From Allium sativum (lineage: Eukaryota; Streptophyta; Magnoliopsida; Asparagales; Amaryllidaceae), in the NCBI GenBank assembly GCA_030737875.1, contig CM060910.1, forward strand, positions 245,862,427 through 245,926,426: a stretch of DNA of 64,000 nucleotides. Reading direction: 5' to 3'. The position numbers and the translations under genes are program-made. Under the pieces are notes generated by a model. The model was not told the DNA's origin and did no database searches. It worked only from the letters and a program-made list of their open reading frames with translations. This document shows positions 23,303 to 36,500 of this stretch, one piece after another. Every line of letters starts with the position of its first letter. Within the stretch, counting starts at the first letter, position 1.

Positions 23303-23314
23303 GCTCTGATACCA
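23303..23314 (-). other. tRNA-iMet primer binding site of element 1
   Basis: Minus strand TGGTATCAGAGC is a 12-of-12 match to the complement of the plant initiator tRNA-Met 3' end, 2 bp from the 5' LTR. Confidence 0.95.
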
Positions 23315-25183
23315 CGTGTAAAGACCCGCAACTTCCCCGTAAAGGAAAGCGTCGGATAGTTCGAGAACAAACCACAACAGAACACATACAGAAGAACGTT
23401 TCATTGTATATTACAACAATGCATCAGATTACAAGAATATACAGAGTATAAACGAATAAATATTACACAGAAATATCAGAGATTTAAATTACATTTAAAT
23501 ACATTTAAATACATCGCAGCGGAAAATATTACAATACACAACTAGAAGGAGATATACGGATACAAAGCTTTCCGGATATCGTTCCAGCTGTAAACCAGGA
23601 TCCTGTGAATATAAATCTGCAAAACCAAAACTACTAGCTGCCCGTGTCAAAATAAGGGCACCCAGAGTTTAGGTTAAAACAATAAACTCCAGGTCAGTCA
23701 TGTGACTGGTGTGAGAACTAAAACAGTTAATCTTTATTTTAAATCATTAGGTAAATCAAGGGACCACGCCGTATAACACGGAACGGGTTTCCTCCCAAGA
23801 ATACCAGTGCATAAAACAAACAGCGCAATGCTAAATAAAGAAAAATGAAGCTGTTATAAGACCCAGGTCCTATCACACAATGCAACGCAAGCCGGGGGAT
23901 AGGGTTTTCCCTTATAACAGCCAAAGAATGCTTGATACGTTTAAAACAAATCATTTGATACTATTATAAGTGCATAGTGTATAAAACACTTCAAATCATA
24001 AGTATCAATCATAGGCGGCATGGGTACCATATATCATGTCGCCATATATAGGTTTACAAATAAAACCGCAAATGTCACGTATTTGGAAATTGGATTTCCA
24101 TCTATGAACCGAGGCAAAAGATAGTCCTCAACCGATTCGAGACGCTCTAGCCCGCCCCTCAGGAACAGCCGCAACTGCCCCTTGGATCCTCAGGGTCGGT
24201 CCACACGGAGTGGATTATTATGCCTGAACACTACGTCTCCCCACCCTATGGGGTGTAAGTCTGGTCCGTCAGCCGACCAGAATGCATTCGGCCGAAACCG
24301 ATATAACCGAGGCGCCTCGCAACAGCAACAACCACATAAGTCAAACTCGTCAGGGCGTGTAAAACCACTGACGCCACTTCTAGCTAGAAAGAAACGCATG
24401 CCCTCCCTGACGTCCGTCTCCCGTTTTTGGTTCATACCGGGTGTGAAACACGCGAAGTAAACGTTACACAAAGCTACGCCACAAAGGTCGTGCTTTGATC
24501 ATCACCACAAGACTTTGCTTTTCAACATAAGCCTTGATCATTTGCATCTTAGCATGCCACACAGGCAAACCACTCTATGCAACCGATATCAGTCACACAG
24601 AATGAAATCCAATGTCAGACACACAGTCCATTTACAAGTCCGTTCTGGGCCTGAACGAAACCGGAGGCACCTAGTACCCCGCATATCCATCGATCTCCAA
24701 GTACGTCTGGACGATCACCAACTGTTTCCATCTTCTTGGGTGTACAGCCCAATCAAGATCATCAGTTATCACCCAAACGACGTGAAGACCTCCGGTCTTC
24801 GACCATCGTCTTCATCTTCGACTTATCGTCGTATCAGTTATTCAGAATGGGATAAACCCGGTCTTTCCGAATAACTCGCGTATATTTTAAATAAGTGTTA
24901 CACAAACACAACCTACGCCTCATTCCAACTCATTAGTCATTAACCGTAAATTAATCAAGAGAATAATTCCCCAAATATTAACCCCGAAGGCCGAAACCAA
25001 CATCAGATCAATATCCAGAAAACCATTCTACTTAGCTAACCGACAGTTAGTTTCTAAATTTCACGTTCAAATCTAATTAAAGATTTAACTATCGCCTGGA
25101 GCAAAACTGGTGATACTCCATTCTCGATCTTTTCAATCTAATTAAAGATTCATTAAAACTCCACTTAGTTTTAATCTGTGACT

Positions 25184-25637
25184 GGGTTAAAGAATCAGTG
25201 TCATTTAAAACACGGTTCACGATAAACCCAAAGTCACATCCCATTAATTATCGGGTTAAAGAACAAGTGTTATTTAAAACACTGTTCACGATAAACCCAA
25301 AAATCAATATCCATTCAATTCCAATTAAATATTATTTAATTGGTACACTTCATTAAATCTAAATAAAAAGATTTAATCTTTTCTCAACTGGGTTCAAGAA
25401 CAGTGTTAGTGAAGACACCATTCACGACAAACCCAAATCACATTCATTAATTATCGGGTTAAAGAACAAGTGTTATTTAAAACACTGTTCACGATAAACC
25501 CAAAAATCAATATCAATTCAATTCCAATTAAATATTATTTAATTGGTACACTTCATTAAATCTAAATAAAAAGATTTAATCATTTCTCAACTGGGTTCAA
25601 GAACAGTGTTAGTGAAGACACCATTCACGACAAACCC
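25184..25637 (-). repeat. Five long-hairpin units in LTR copy B
   Basis: Same units as in copy A at the constant 7,527-bp offset. Confidence 0.8.
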
Positions 25638-27637
25638 AAATCACATTCGATATTCAATACAAGGCTCTGAATAGAAAATATATCGGCTTATATTCAATAT
25701 CAAATTCTACGACTAACAAATGTCGTATTGGAAATAACGATATAAATATATATCTTTCAAATTTCCATATCAACATCTGTATAATCACGAATCCCAACAT
25801 CGAAATATTCCGAAGACAATTTCGATTTAAATCCATTCCAATGCAATCATTGGAAATTTTGGTTATTTTTAAAACCCTTTTCGAATTCAATTTATTTATT
25901 TAAAAATAAATAGAATTATAATTCTAGTTCAAAACTAGTTCATTTCGATAAAAATCCATTTTTATCTTTTCAAATATGGAGTTTTTCATCCCAATTCTTT
26001 CTAAATCATTTCTTATGATTTTACACAAATTATTGCTATTTTTAATAATTTTATCAAGGCCCGTACAGTCGATTTCCATCAACGGCCATCGAACTGCACT
26101 TACAGCGACCTTTTTCGAATTTGATTTGGACATAATTCCAAATCCAACCGTTAGATTTCAAATTTCTAATATTCGTTAGAAAGCTCTTTTCGATACGAAC
26201 CCAACGGTTCCGGTTTTAGGAGAATCCGACGGTCGGATCTCCCGTAATGTCCGTTTGAAATAAATGGTCGAAATTCGCGAACTGCCGCGGCGCGGCGCGT
26301 TCTATTCAGGCCATTATATTATATATAATATATATAATATATATTTCATCGATTTCTATTTAAAACGAATTATATAAATAGTTTTAAAATCGTTTCAAAA
26401 GCTATTTCAACTTTCTTTTCAGTTCAAATCAAAATTGAATTCTTCTTTATAAATTCGTTTTAAAATTCATTTCTATTCAATTCAAATTTCAATTCAATTT
26501 GAATTCATTTCAATTCACTTTCGATTCAATTTGAATTCGTTTTCAATTCAATTCATTTCGAAATCGTTTTCAATTCATTTCATTTCGAAATCGTTTTCAA
26601 TTCATTTCATTTCGAAATCGTTTTCAATTCAATTCATTTCGAAATCGTTTTCAATTCAATTCATTTCGAAATCGTTAAAATCGATATAAATATCGTTCAC
26701 GTCAAAATGGCGTCAATCTAATCAACACGGCTTCATAAATTTCTATTTTCAAATATTCTATTTCAAATATTTCTTTTTCAAAATAGTTGTTATTATCAAA
26801 ACATTTCGTTCAACACATGACCAATCTCAATGGATGAGTACTGTCAACAAATGAACTTTTATTTTATAATATTCTTTATTTTTCAAATTGGAATGAGGCC
26901 CAATCAATTACCATATAAAGTTAATTATATGGATTTTCATACAACACATGTATATAATAACATTGAAAATAATCAACCATCAACCAAAGTGCACTACACT
27001 GTATAAGCATCAAATATAGATATCTAACGCTTACAACAGCATGTCAATCAATCGATCGACATATTTAATCAATCAGGATGAGTGAACTTCAAATTTCATC
27101 CCAACACCCGTGTGGGGTTTCAAACAATCAAACACCTATTTTATTTGTGCTGTTGGGCGATGTGTAAAATTTATCGTCCCAATCAATGTCATTCAAATAG
27201 GTGTACATAAACAAACCGTCCGGTTTATAAATGAATATTTTATTTTATTCACTTCACGTTAAAAATTATATTTTTAACGATAAAACATTTTATTTCAATC
27301 TATGAATTTCTATTCAATTCATTTATTCTATAAAATGATATTTTTATTTTTCTAACTTATTTTAGAAAATTTCGGCGGCATAACGGCACGATACTAGAAA
27401 CGGGACAAGGCCTAGCCTTATCCCCGGTCTAGTGAAGGCCCACTCCATTCACACATCAATCATATCAATTTTATTATGCAAACCACAAAATTTGGAGTAA
27501 GAGTCTAACCTAGCCTTACTCCTTCGCCTTATAACGGCGCACGTCTAATCCTAACCAATTTATCGATTCGATTTTTCACACCACAAACCACATTCAAACC
27601 AATATCGCAATCAATAACCAAACAGCCAAACAAACAA

Positions 27638-27680
27638 GTCCATGGTCTGTGGACGATTGTGTCGGGTGCTACTAAGCACC
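27638..27680 (-). other. Conserved twin hairpin in LTR B
   Basis: Identical to the copy in LTR A. Confidence 0.8.
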
Positions 27681-27825
27681 GTCTGCATCCTAGTATATAT
27701 ATATAACTAGAAAAATAAATTGAAAGGTGAGGAATTCTCACAAATAGCTATCCTAGCTCCACGGCACTTCATTTGCAGAAGTCTTCGTCGTTTCGCCTTT
27801 TTGTCGCTTTCGCCCGTAGCCACTA

Positions 27826-28100
27826 CATATATAAAAATCGAATTTTTAGTTCAAAGTTCAATATATAAAAATCGAATTTTTAGTTCAAAGTTCACTATAT
27901 AAAAATCGAATTTTTAGTTCAAAGTTCAATATATAAAAATCGAATTTTTAGTTCAAAGTTCAATATATAAAAATCGAATTTTTAGTTCAAAGTTCAATAT
28001 ATAAAAATCGAATTTTTAGTTCAAAGTTCAATATATAAAAATCGAATTTTTAGTTCGCTATTCAATATATAGAAATCGAATTTTTAGTTTGTAAATTTCT
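27826..28100. repeat. 34-bp tandem array, about 8 units, in LTR B
   Basis: Same unit as in LTR A with one copy fewer, showing slippage since or during insertion. Confidence 0.92.
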
Positions 28101-28578
28101 AACCTCCTTCTATTTTTAATTTAAACTTTTTCCTTTTAAATTTCAAACCTTTTTCTATTTAAAGTTTAAAACTTTTTCTCTTAAACAAAATCAGGTTCTA
28201 AATGCATAGAAAAATCAGTTTATATATTTCCTTTAAAAATCAGTTTATATTTCTAAAACAAAAATCAGTTTTATTTCTAAAACAAAAATCAGTTTTTATT
28301 TTTCTACAAATATAAAGATCTGGTTTTTCCTAATACAAAAATCTGAACTTTTATAAATTAAAAATCTAAATTTTTATAACTTAAAAATCCTAACTTTTCA
28401 GCTTTTGAAGTTTAAATCTTTTCACTTTAAAATCTAAAAATAGAAATCAGTTTTTTTTAAAAATAAGTAAAAAAGATCAGTTTTAAAAATAAATAAAAAC
28501 AGTTTTAAAAATAGATAAAAACAGTTTTAAAAATCAGAAAAAGTAAATAAAATAAAAATAAAATAGCAGGGAACTTAC

Positions 28579-28870
28579 AGGGGGGGCTTCTCCGTTCGTC
28601 GGAGGTGCGCTCGGGTGATGGCGGCGCTTGGGGTGCTCGGCGGTGGAGGAAAAGGGGGGGCGACGCTCGCGTTCTTCGATGGGGGGGGGGGGGTAGTTGC
28701 GCGTCGAGGGGGAAGAGGAGGAAGATGAGGAGGGGACGCGTGCGGCGGCTCCCTGGCGCGGCGGCTCCCTGCTCTTCTCTCTCTTTTTTTTTTTTTTTTT
28801 TTATCTGGATCGATTTCGATCTGTTGAATAGGGGGGGCCTGAGCGGGTTTAAGGGGGGAGGGAGATTTTT
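28579..28870 (-). other. GC-rich 5' exon-like block with splice donor in LTR B
   Basis: Same as in LTR A; the donor |GTAAGT has its first G at 28578 on the minus strand. As the 5' LTR copy, this is the one that would start the genomic transcript. Confidence 0.6.
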
Positions 28871-29789
28871 TTTTTATTTATTTATTTTTATTAATATTTT
28901 ATTGTTTATTTATTTCCTTAAAACAAATTTTCACAAACGAACTCCAAATTAAATTCAACGAATGTCGCCCCTAACCCAACACCCCCATTCCGAACACAAT
29001 GGAATATGTATCGTCAGCTGATTCGGCTGTTACAATCAGCTTCCGTTAAATTTACATTTAAATCACTATATTGAATTTTAAACGTACCTTTCAAATTACC
29101 GGGGTCACATACTAACTAGAAAAATTCCAGAAAAATATTTTCTAGCTTCGTATTGACGATACGGTCCTAACAAAACTAGTTTCGTCGAATTCTGAGACCG
29201 TTTGAAAAATGGCCAATTTCCAGTCGATTAAAATCAACTGAAACCGGTCAAACGCGTTTTCCTTTACCACGCTCACATATCGATTCGAAAAATTATGAAA
29301 TTTGGAATCTAGCAATTACTTGACACTGCGGATCCATCAAAACTGGTTTCATCAAAATCCGAGGTCGTTTGCAAAATGTCCATTTTTAAGGGCCTGAATT
29401 CCATAGCGACTATTCAGAATTTTCAACTGGACATATCTTTTGATTCCCGATATGAAATCTTGATTTTTCGGATTCGTTGGAAAGATATTCACTATTAGAT
29501 TCCATTATTTTTGGTTTCACAAAAATCCGGATTGTTTTGCACCCGGTACATTCAATTGAAGTTTGAAATCGAATTATCGAACTACCGCGCCATTTTCAAT
29601 TCTATTTATAATTATATATATAATTATTTATATTCTAACGACGACGTATATAATATATACGTTCGAATTATATTCAAAAATAAATTTCTCGTCGATATTA
29701 TTTAAAATTATCTATTTTAAATAATCAAAATTCGCTATAATCGCCAAAATAAAAATTTTAAACTGGCACAGATTTTCCGGGTTGTTACA

Positions 29790-29794
29790 CATTT
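29790..29794. repeat. Target-site duplication CATTT (right) of element 1
   Basis: It follows GGGTTGTTACA and is identical to 15785-15789. Confidence 0.93.
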
Positions 29795-30120
29795 AGTGTA
29801 TGCTTGTCTTACTTTATACCAAAATAGAGAACTTAAATTGTGAAAATTTCGTAAAACTTCCAGTTTTAACAGCACTGCTTCAGTATGTTCGAACTGCATT
29901 GTAACATTACTGCTTCAGTATGTTCAAGCTGCATAAATATATTTAACTAAATCACTATTTGAGATATTAATTTATCTTTTACCACTAAAAATATAAAAGG
30001 ATTTATCTTTATGATTTTACAACTTATACAATAATTATGATTACTTTATACCAAGATAGTAATTATGTGTAATTTTTGGCTGTAAGACATATGATGTTAT
30101 ATAATCATAATTATCTTTTA
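29795..30120. other. AT-rich flank between elements 1 and 3
   Basis: This continues the sequence broken at 15784. It contains a 34-bp spaced direct repeat CTGCTTCAGTATGTTC (about 29876 and 29910). No gene seen. Confidence 0.5.
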
Positions 30121-30707
30121 TTCTGCCATAAGGATAAAAGAAGTTTATCTTTCTATATAGTGCAATTAAACAAGTTTATCATTCTATATAGATATTGTAG
30201 TTTAAATTATTATTGTCTGTCCACAATCAGATATACAAGTTATTAAAGAAGTTCTATCAGATTACAAGTAAAATTTTATAAAAACTATCTTTATAAAAAA
30301 AATTAAAGCTAGAAATATATTTGGCTTAAAAATATAAACTTGTTATCTTTCTATACAAATATTATATTTTAAATTGTTATTGACTTTAAACAATAAGATA
30401 TCATGTTATAAAGAAGTTTTGTTAAATTACTAAGGAAGAAATATTTAATAAAAACTATATTTATTAATATTTTGAAGCTATAAATGTATTTGGTTTAAAA
30501 AGATAAACAAGTTTATCTTTTTATATAGATATTGTATTTTAAATTATTATTATCTTTAAACAATCAAATAAACAAGTTATTAAAGAAGTTTTGTTAAATT
30601 ACTAAGGAAAAATTTTTTAATAAAAAATATCTTCATTATAAAATTTAAAGCTAAAAATGTGTATGCTTTAAAAAGATTAAAAAATTTATATTTTTATATA
30701 GATTATA
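30121..30707. repeat. ~170-bp tandem repeat, about three and a half units
   Basis: Landmarks recur at a ~170-bp step. AAGTTTATC or variants followed by TTTCTATATAGATATTGTA-like sequence occurs near 30170, 30340, 30510 and 30680. GTTATTAAAGAAGTT(TTGTTAAATTACTAAGGAA) recurs near 30238, 30405 and 30577. Length and AT content resemble a plant satellite. Element 3 is inserted in the last unit. Divergence between units is moderate. Confidence 0.7.
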
Positions 30708-31590
30708 TGTAACAACCCGGAAAATCAGAACCAATTCAAAATTTGTATTTTGGTTATTTTAGTGGATTTTGAATATTTAAAATGATTTATTTTAAATAAT
30801 AACTACTAAAAATTTATATTAAACGAAGTTAGAATGAATAAACTAATTTTTATTATAAAACGAGCCTGAAATGGCACGGTAGTTTGAAAATTCGATTTCT
30901 AATTTCAATTGAATGAATAGAATTCCATATAAGTCAGAATTGGACGAAACAAGAAATATTTGAATCTGATTAACCATAACTTTCTAATAGATGTAAGAAA
31001 CCGAGATTTCACTTCATAAATTAAGAGTTACGTCCAGTTTAAAATTTAGAAAAGTGGCTGTAGAATTTATATATATTTTAATACATATAAATCCCTTAAA
31101 AATAGCCATTTTGCAAACAACCTCCGTGTCTGACGAAACCACTTTTGTTGGATTTTGAATGTCAAATTATTTCCAGATTCCAAAATTCATAATTTTTGGA
31201 ATCAATATGTTAGCATGGCAAAGGAAAACATGTTTTAATAGTTTTAGTCAATTTGGATCGACCAGAAAATGTCCATTTTCTGAACGGTCTCCAAATTCGA
31301 TGAAATTAGTTTTGTTAGGGCCGTATTGTCAAAAAATAGCTAGAATTATTTTTCTGGAATTTTTGGAGTCACTATGTGGCTCCAGCAAATGCACGTTTAA
31401 ATTGAATATATATTGATTTATATTTTAACTCTAACTAAAGCTGATCATAACAGCCGAATTGGGTTACAGGACACATCCCATTGTGTTAGGTATGGGGGTA
31501 GTTAGCTAGTGGCGACAGTCGTTTGGATTTGTTTGGAGTTTTCGTGCGTTAACTAAGTAAGGTTGGAATTTAATATTAATAAAAATATAT

Positions 31591-31597
31591 TATATAA
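31591..31597 (+). promoter_or_regulatory. TATA box of LTR E
   Basis: TATATAA lies 884 bp inside the LTR, just before the GC-rich block. The copy F equivalent is at 52574-52580. Confidence 0.55.
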
Positions 31598-31614
31598 CCC
31601 TAAACCCTATCTCT

Positions 31615-31881
31615 AATTGGTCGAAATTTAAAACTGCGGTCAACCCTCAAAAACCTGCCTCCCTCCTCACACGCAGTCACGATTTCACCCGCCGCCGCCC
31701 CTGGTCGATGCCACCCACCTCCGCACCTCTGGCGCCGCCACTCTAAGAGACCGCCGCCCCTCCCCCTTCTTCTCTGATCATCCCAGAGCCCCAAATCTTC
31801 AAATTGCCACCGCCGCGAGCTCCCTCTTCTGCCTACTCCTCCTCCAGGCGCACAAAAACCGTCCACCCCTTTAGAAAAACA
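31615..31881 (+). other. GC-rich 5' exon-like block in LTR E
   Basis: C-rich island (CGCCGCCGCCCC and similar) downstream of the TATA box. It ends AAAAACA|GTGAGCC, a weaker donor than the GTAAGT of elements 1, 2 and 4. The opposite-strand ORF at 31600-31953 is a by-product of base composition. Confidence 0.5.
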
Positions 31882-31959
31882 GTGAGCCATTATTTTCGTT
31901 TCTATATTTTTTTTATGCATTAGAAAAGAGTTTTTTTTTAATATAAATCGCACTAGTTT

Positions 31960-32475
31960 AGAAAAGAGATTTTTATATGATTTTTGCCTTAGGTAGAAAT
32001 ACGTTTTTTATTCATAAAAAACTAGGATTTTTAAATACAAAAAGCTTTTATTTTTATATCAAATAAAGATAAGATTTTTATGTATATAAAAATATATTTG
32101 TTAGCAAAATAAAAATGAAATCTTTACATATTTGTTAGCAAAATAAAAATGATATCTTAATCTATTTGTTAACAAAATAAAAATGAAATTTTTATATGTG
32201 TAGCAAATAGGAATAGATATGATTTTGTTTATAAGAAAAAAAATTAGATTTTTATATAAGAAGTAGCAATAAAAAAATTAGTTTTTTATATATGAAGTAG
32301 CGATGTAAAAATTGGATTTTTATAATATATATATAGTGTTACAAAAATATGATTTTATTTGTATGAATATCGTTGTAAAAATATGATTTTTATTATATAA
32401 ATAACATTATAAAAATGTGATTCTTACCTACGTAGCATAAGAAGAAAAATATGATTTTTAATATAAAAATATCAT
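31960..32475. repeat. AAAAAT-ATTTTT palindrome array in LTR E
   Basis: Irregular repeats of TATAAAAAT(A/T)(T/G)GATTTTTAT and AGCAAAATAAAAATGA at ~25-35 bp steps. Counterparts: 52980-53535 (F), 37960-38810 (C), 45300-46145 (D) and the 34-bp arrays of element 1. Confidence 0.75.
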
Positions 32476-32615
32476 GTGAAACAGATTGTGATGGAACCGA
32501 TTGGAATCAAATCCAAATCCGAACTATTCAGAAGTAAAGAAGGAGGACTGGATACCAAAGGTGAGAACTCCTCACTCTGATTATTTTCTAATTAAAATTA
32601 TACTAAGATGCAGAT

Positions 32616-32658
32616 GGTGCTTAGCAGCACCTGACACCGTCGTCCACAGACCATGAAC
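32616..32658 (+). other. Conserved twin hairpin in LTR E
   Basis: GGTGCTTAGCAGCACC (32616-32631) and GTCCACAGACCATGAAC (32642-32658); the second has one stem mismatch compared with the other copies. Confidence 0.75.
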
Positions 32659-33594
32659 GACTTGTTTGATTTTGTTGTGTTGTGAAAATTGATTGCGACG
32701 TGGAATGGAATAAATAAATAATTTATCATTAAAAATATAATTTTTAGCGTGTATATGAATAAATAAATATTCATTTAAAAATCGAACGATTTGTTTATGT
32801 ACACCCAATTGACTGACATTGATTGGGACGATGTATTATACACATCGCCTAATTGCACAAATAAAAGCGGTGTTTGTTGATTGAAACCCCACACGGGTAT
32901 TGGGATGATATTTGACATACACTAATCCCAATTGTTTAACTCTATGTCAATCGATGGATTGACAGACCGTATAAGTGTTATTAATTCATTTTAATGCTTA
33001 TACAGTTGTGTGATGCACTCTGGATGATGGATGATTATTTACCAATGTTATTATATATATGTGCTGAATGGAATCCATATAGTTAACCTTATATGGTAAT
33101 TGGTTGGGTCTCATTCCAATATGGAAAACAAAGAATGTTTTAAATTAATATTCATGTGTTGAATGAAATAAAATAATGAATATTTTAAAATAATATTCAG
33201 TAAAGGATTAAAATCTGATTTTGATGTTCAATTTTGGATGGACACGAACATATTTAAATATATGGAGATGTGTTAATTAGATGTGCGCCATTTTGACGCG
33301 AACGATATTTATATCGATTTTATTCATTTTTATAATAAATATCGAAAAGGAAGTGATTTCAAAATCTAATGTTTTGAAAATATTGTCATTTATATATTAA
33401 TAATATGGAATATTCAATTTTGATTTAAAATTGAATATGAAGTTGAAATTGTTTTTTTAAACGAAGTTAAAACGATTTATAAAATACGTTTTAAATGGAA
33501 ATCGACGAACTATACATAATATATATATATTATATGTATTTAATGGCCTGAATAGAACGCGCCGCGCAGCGACCGTTCGCGAATTTTGACCATT

Positions 33595-33599
33595 GACTT
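33595..33599. repeat. Target-site duplication GACTT (left) of element 2
   Basis: Identical to 47546-47550. Confidence 0.93.
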
Positions 33600-36500
33600 T
33601 GTAACGGAAAGGAATCTCGCTCGATCCGAATCGATCGTTAAACCGATCTAGACCGTTCGGAACCCCTGATTGTTTTGAGAATAGGACAAATTGGAACGCA
33701 AACAGAAGAACATTTCATTGCTATTACAACAATTCCATCAGATACAATAATATACAGAGTATAAACGAATAAATTACATTCGATAAATATCAGAGATTAC
33801 AATAAGTTACATAGCAGCGGAAAAACAATAGAAAACATAACTGAAAGTAAAACACGGATACAGAGCTTTCCGAGCATCGTTCCAGCTGTAAATCAGGATC
33901 CTGTGAATATAAATCTGCAAAACCAAAACTACTAGCTGCCCGTGTCGAAAATAGGGGCACCCAGAGTTTAGGTTAAAACAATAAACTCCAGGTCAGTCAT
34001 GTGATTGGTGTGAGAACTAAAACAGTTATTTAAAGCTTTACTTTAAAAGAGAGTAATTCGAGGGACGACGCCATATAACACGGAACGGGTTTCCTCCCAA
34101 GAATACCAGTGCATAGAATAAACAGCGCAATGCTTTTTCGAAAAATGAAGCTATTATAAGACCCAGGTCCCATCACACAATGCAACGCAAGCCGAAGCAT
34201 AGGGTTTTCCCTTATAATAGCCAAATAATGCTTGATACGTTTAAAAACAAATCATTTGATACTATTATAGGTGTATAGTGTCAAAACAATTTCAATCATA
34301 AATATCAATCATAGACGGCATGGGTACCATATATCATGTCGCCATACTAGTTCTCCATTTAAACCGCAAAATCACGTATTGGAAATTGGATTTCCGTCAT
34401 GAGTCGAGGCAAGGGACAAGCTCCTCTCCGATTCGAGACACTCTAGAAAATGTCCCTGGACTACACACTCTGGGTAACCCTTGGATGCTTCAGGGTCGGT
34501 CCTCTCTTACGTTTGAGGATTGGCAATTCCTGAACACACGTTTCCCGGTCCTTACAGACCTAAAATCGAGGCGCCTCATCCAACAACCACATAGGTGGAA
34601 AGTATATAAATGTCAGGGCTGGTAAGTCACTGACACCACCAAAGCTAGAAAGAAACGTCGTGCTCTCCCTGCAGTCCTTATCCCGTTTTTAACTCATACC
34701 GAAGTGTGAGGCTCGCGAATTCACGTTATACATAAAGCTACGCCACAAAGGCCGTGCTTTGATCATCAACCACAAAACTTTGCTTTTCAACAGAAGCCTT
34801 AATCAATTACCACTTAGGCGTGCCACACAGGAAATTCATGCCATGCGACTGATGTCCATCGATATACAACCTCTGAGCTCGTACGTCTCAGAGAAGGGCG
34901 TTAAGCAAGAGAATAAATTCTCCGCCGCCGAACATATGTATATTTAATAGAGATCAATCAACACAATAAAATCCAATGTCAGACACACAGTCCATTTACA
35001 AGTTCGTTCTGGGTCTGAACGAAACCGGAGGCACTTTCCTCGCATATCCATCGATCTCCAAGTACGTCTTGACGACCACCAACTGATTCCCACATCTTGG
35101 GTGTACAGCCCAATCAAGATCATCAGTAATCACTCAAACGATGTGAAGACTTCCGGTCTTCAACCACCGTCTTCATCTTCGACATATCGTCGAATCGGTT
35201 ATTCAGAATGGGTATAAACACGGCCTTTCTGAATAACCCGTGTATATAGTAAACAAATGTTGCACAAACACAACATACGCCTCATTCCAATTTAGCAGCC
35301 ACTAACCGTAAATCAACAAGAGAACAATTTCCCAAATATTAACCCCGAAGGCCGAAACCAACATCAGATCAATACCCAGGAAACCATTCTTCTTAGCTAA
35401 CCTACAGCTAGTTTCTAAATTTCATATTCTTAGGGAAAGGTTCCCATTAATTTTATCAAAGATAAATTCTTTAATTTATTCTTTAATCTTCCTTTGGATG
35501 TCATTTCAAACCAAATTATGGTTTTCCAAACTAGTCGGGATTAGCGAACCACACTGAAGTAATTATTTATTTTATTTTCCAATCCCAACCTATTCATCCC
35601 ATGAAGCAAAACTGGTAATACTCCATATCTAACACCACGGTGTTATCGGTAAAATTAATTACCATTTCACGTTCAAATCTAATTAAAGATTTGACTATCG
35701 CTTTGGAGCAAAACTGGTGATACTCCATTCTGGCTCACTTTCTAAATATGATAATTTAAATTATCAATTCACATTTCAATCTAATTATAGATTCTTTAAA
35801 ACTCCTTTTACTAGGTCAAAGAACTAATGGCATTTAAAACACAGTTCACGATAAACCCAAATCACATTCTATTTATTATCGGGTTAAAGAACAAGTGTTA
35901 TTTAAAACACTGTTCACGATAAACCCACAAATCAATTCTAATTCAATTCCAATTAAATATATTAGAAATTCTGATTATTTAAAACCCCTTTTCAAATCCA
36001 ATTTATTTATTTAAAAATAATTGGGCTTTAATTCTAGTTCAAACCTAGTTCATTTTTGATAAAAATCTATTTTGAGTTTTTCATCCTAATTTTTCCCAAA
36101 TCATTTCTTATGATTTTACACAAATTATTACTATTTTTAATAATTTTATCAAGGCCCGTACAGTCGATTTCCATCAACGGCCATCGAACTGCACTTACAG
36201 CGACCTTTTCCAAATTTGATTTGGACGTACCTCCAAATCCAACCGTTAGATTTCAAATTTCTAATATTCGTTAGAAATCTCTTTTCGATACGAACCCAAC
36301 GGTTCCGGTTTTAGGAGGATCCGACGGTTGGATCTCCCGTAATGTCCGTTCGAAATCAATGGTCGAAATTTACGAACTGCCACGGCGCGGCGCGTTCTAT
36401 TCAGGCCATTATATTATATATATAATATATATTTCATCGATTTCCCTTTTAAAATGAATTTTATAAATCGTTTCAAATTTGTTTCAAAAACAATTTCAAC

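Larger units (their letters stand above)
22286..23316 (-). other. Non-coding interior of element 1, 1,031 bp
   Basis: It contains only signals: polypurine tract (22286-22298 complement), pre-PPT hairpin (22303-22320), leader hairpin (23185-23203) and primer site (23303-23314). Longest frames are 66 and 80 codons without domains. Segments around 22960-23040 (GGGCGACTAGAAGGTGATTC, TATATCTATCCAGTATATT) and the leader are conserved in elements 2 and 3, which argues for selected RNA or DNA function rather than coding. Confidence 0.9.
15790..29789 (-). mobile_element. Element 1: complete 14.0-kb non-autonomous LTR retrotransposon with ~6.5-kb LTRs
   Basis: Two direct repeats, 15790-22285 and 23317-29789, flank 1,031 bp of interior. 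The whole is flanked by CATTT. On the plus strand the interior begins with the complement of a polypurine tract and ends with the complement of a tRNA-iMet primer site, so the element reads on the minus strand. No gag or pol frame exists in the interior or in the LTRs. LTR identity is very high: I count about 15-20 substitutions by eye, plus array and homopolymer length changes, so the insertion is recent. 93% of the element is LTR. It is neither a TRIM (short LTRs) nor a typical LARD (long interior). Mobilisation must rely on proteins from another element. Confidence 0.93.
23317..29789 (-). repeat. 5' LTR (copy B) of element 1, 6,473 bp
   Basis: Same ends and order as copy A, offset by 7,527 bp until the 34-bp array. 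Copy B has one fewer 34-bp unit, which accounts for most of the length difference. The 5-bp repeat CATTT follows at 29790. Confidence 0.93.
30708..33599 (+). repeat. 5' LTR (copy E) of element 3, first part
   Basis: It starts TGTAACAACCCGGAAAATC. U3 runs to a TATATAA at 31591; a GC-rich block is at 31615-31881; a palindrome array at 31960-32475; the twin hairpin at 32616-32658. It stops at GACTT (33595-33599) where element 2 entered. The copy F equivalent runs unbroken through CATTGACTTCGAATGG at 54650, proving the insertion. Confidence 0.92.

Noticed and set aside
22286..23316. Search for gag, protease, reverse transcriptase or integrase in the interiors of elements 1-3
   Set aside because: No frame over 85 codons and no family motifs (no zinc knuckle, no YVDD-type, no HHCC or DDE pattern) could be seen in any of the three interiors.
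28605..28952. Plus-strand ORF of 115 codons, glycine- and arginine-rich
   Set aside because: It lies antisense to the element's exon-like block; the homopolymer G and T runs shift the frame between LTR copies A and B.
31600..31953. Minus-strand ORF of 117 codons in LTR E
   Set aside because: It is antisense to the element and broken in copy F; produced by GC-rich composition.
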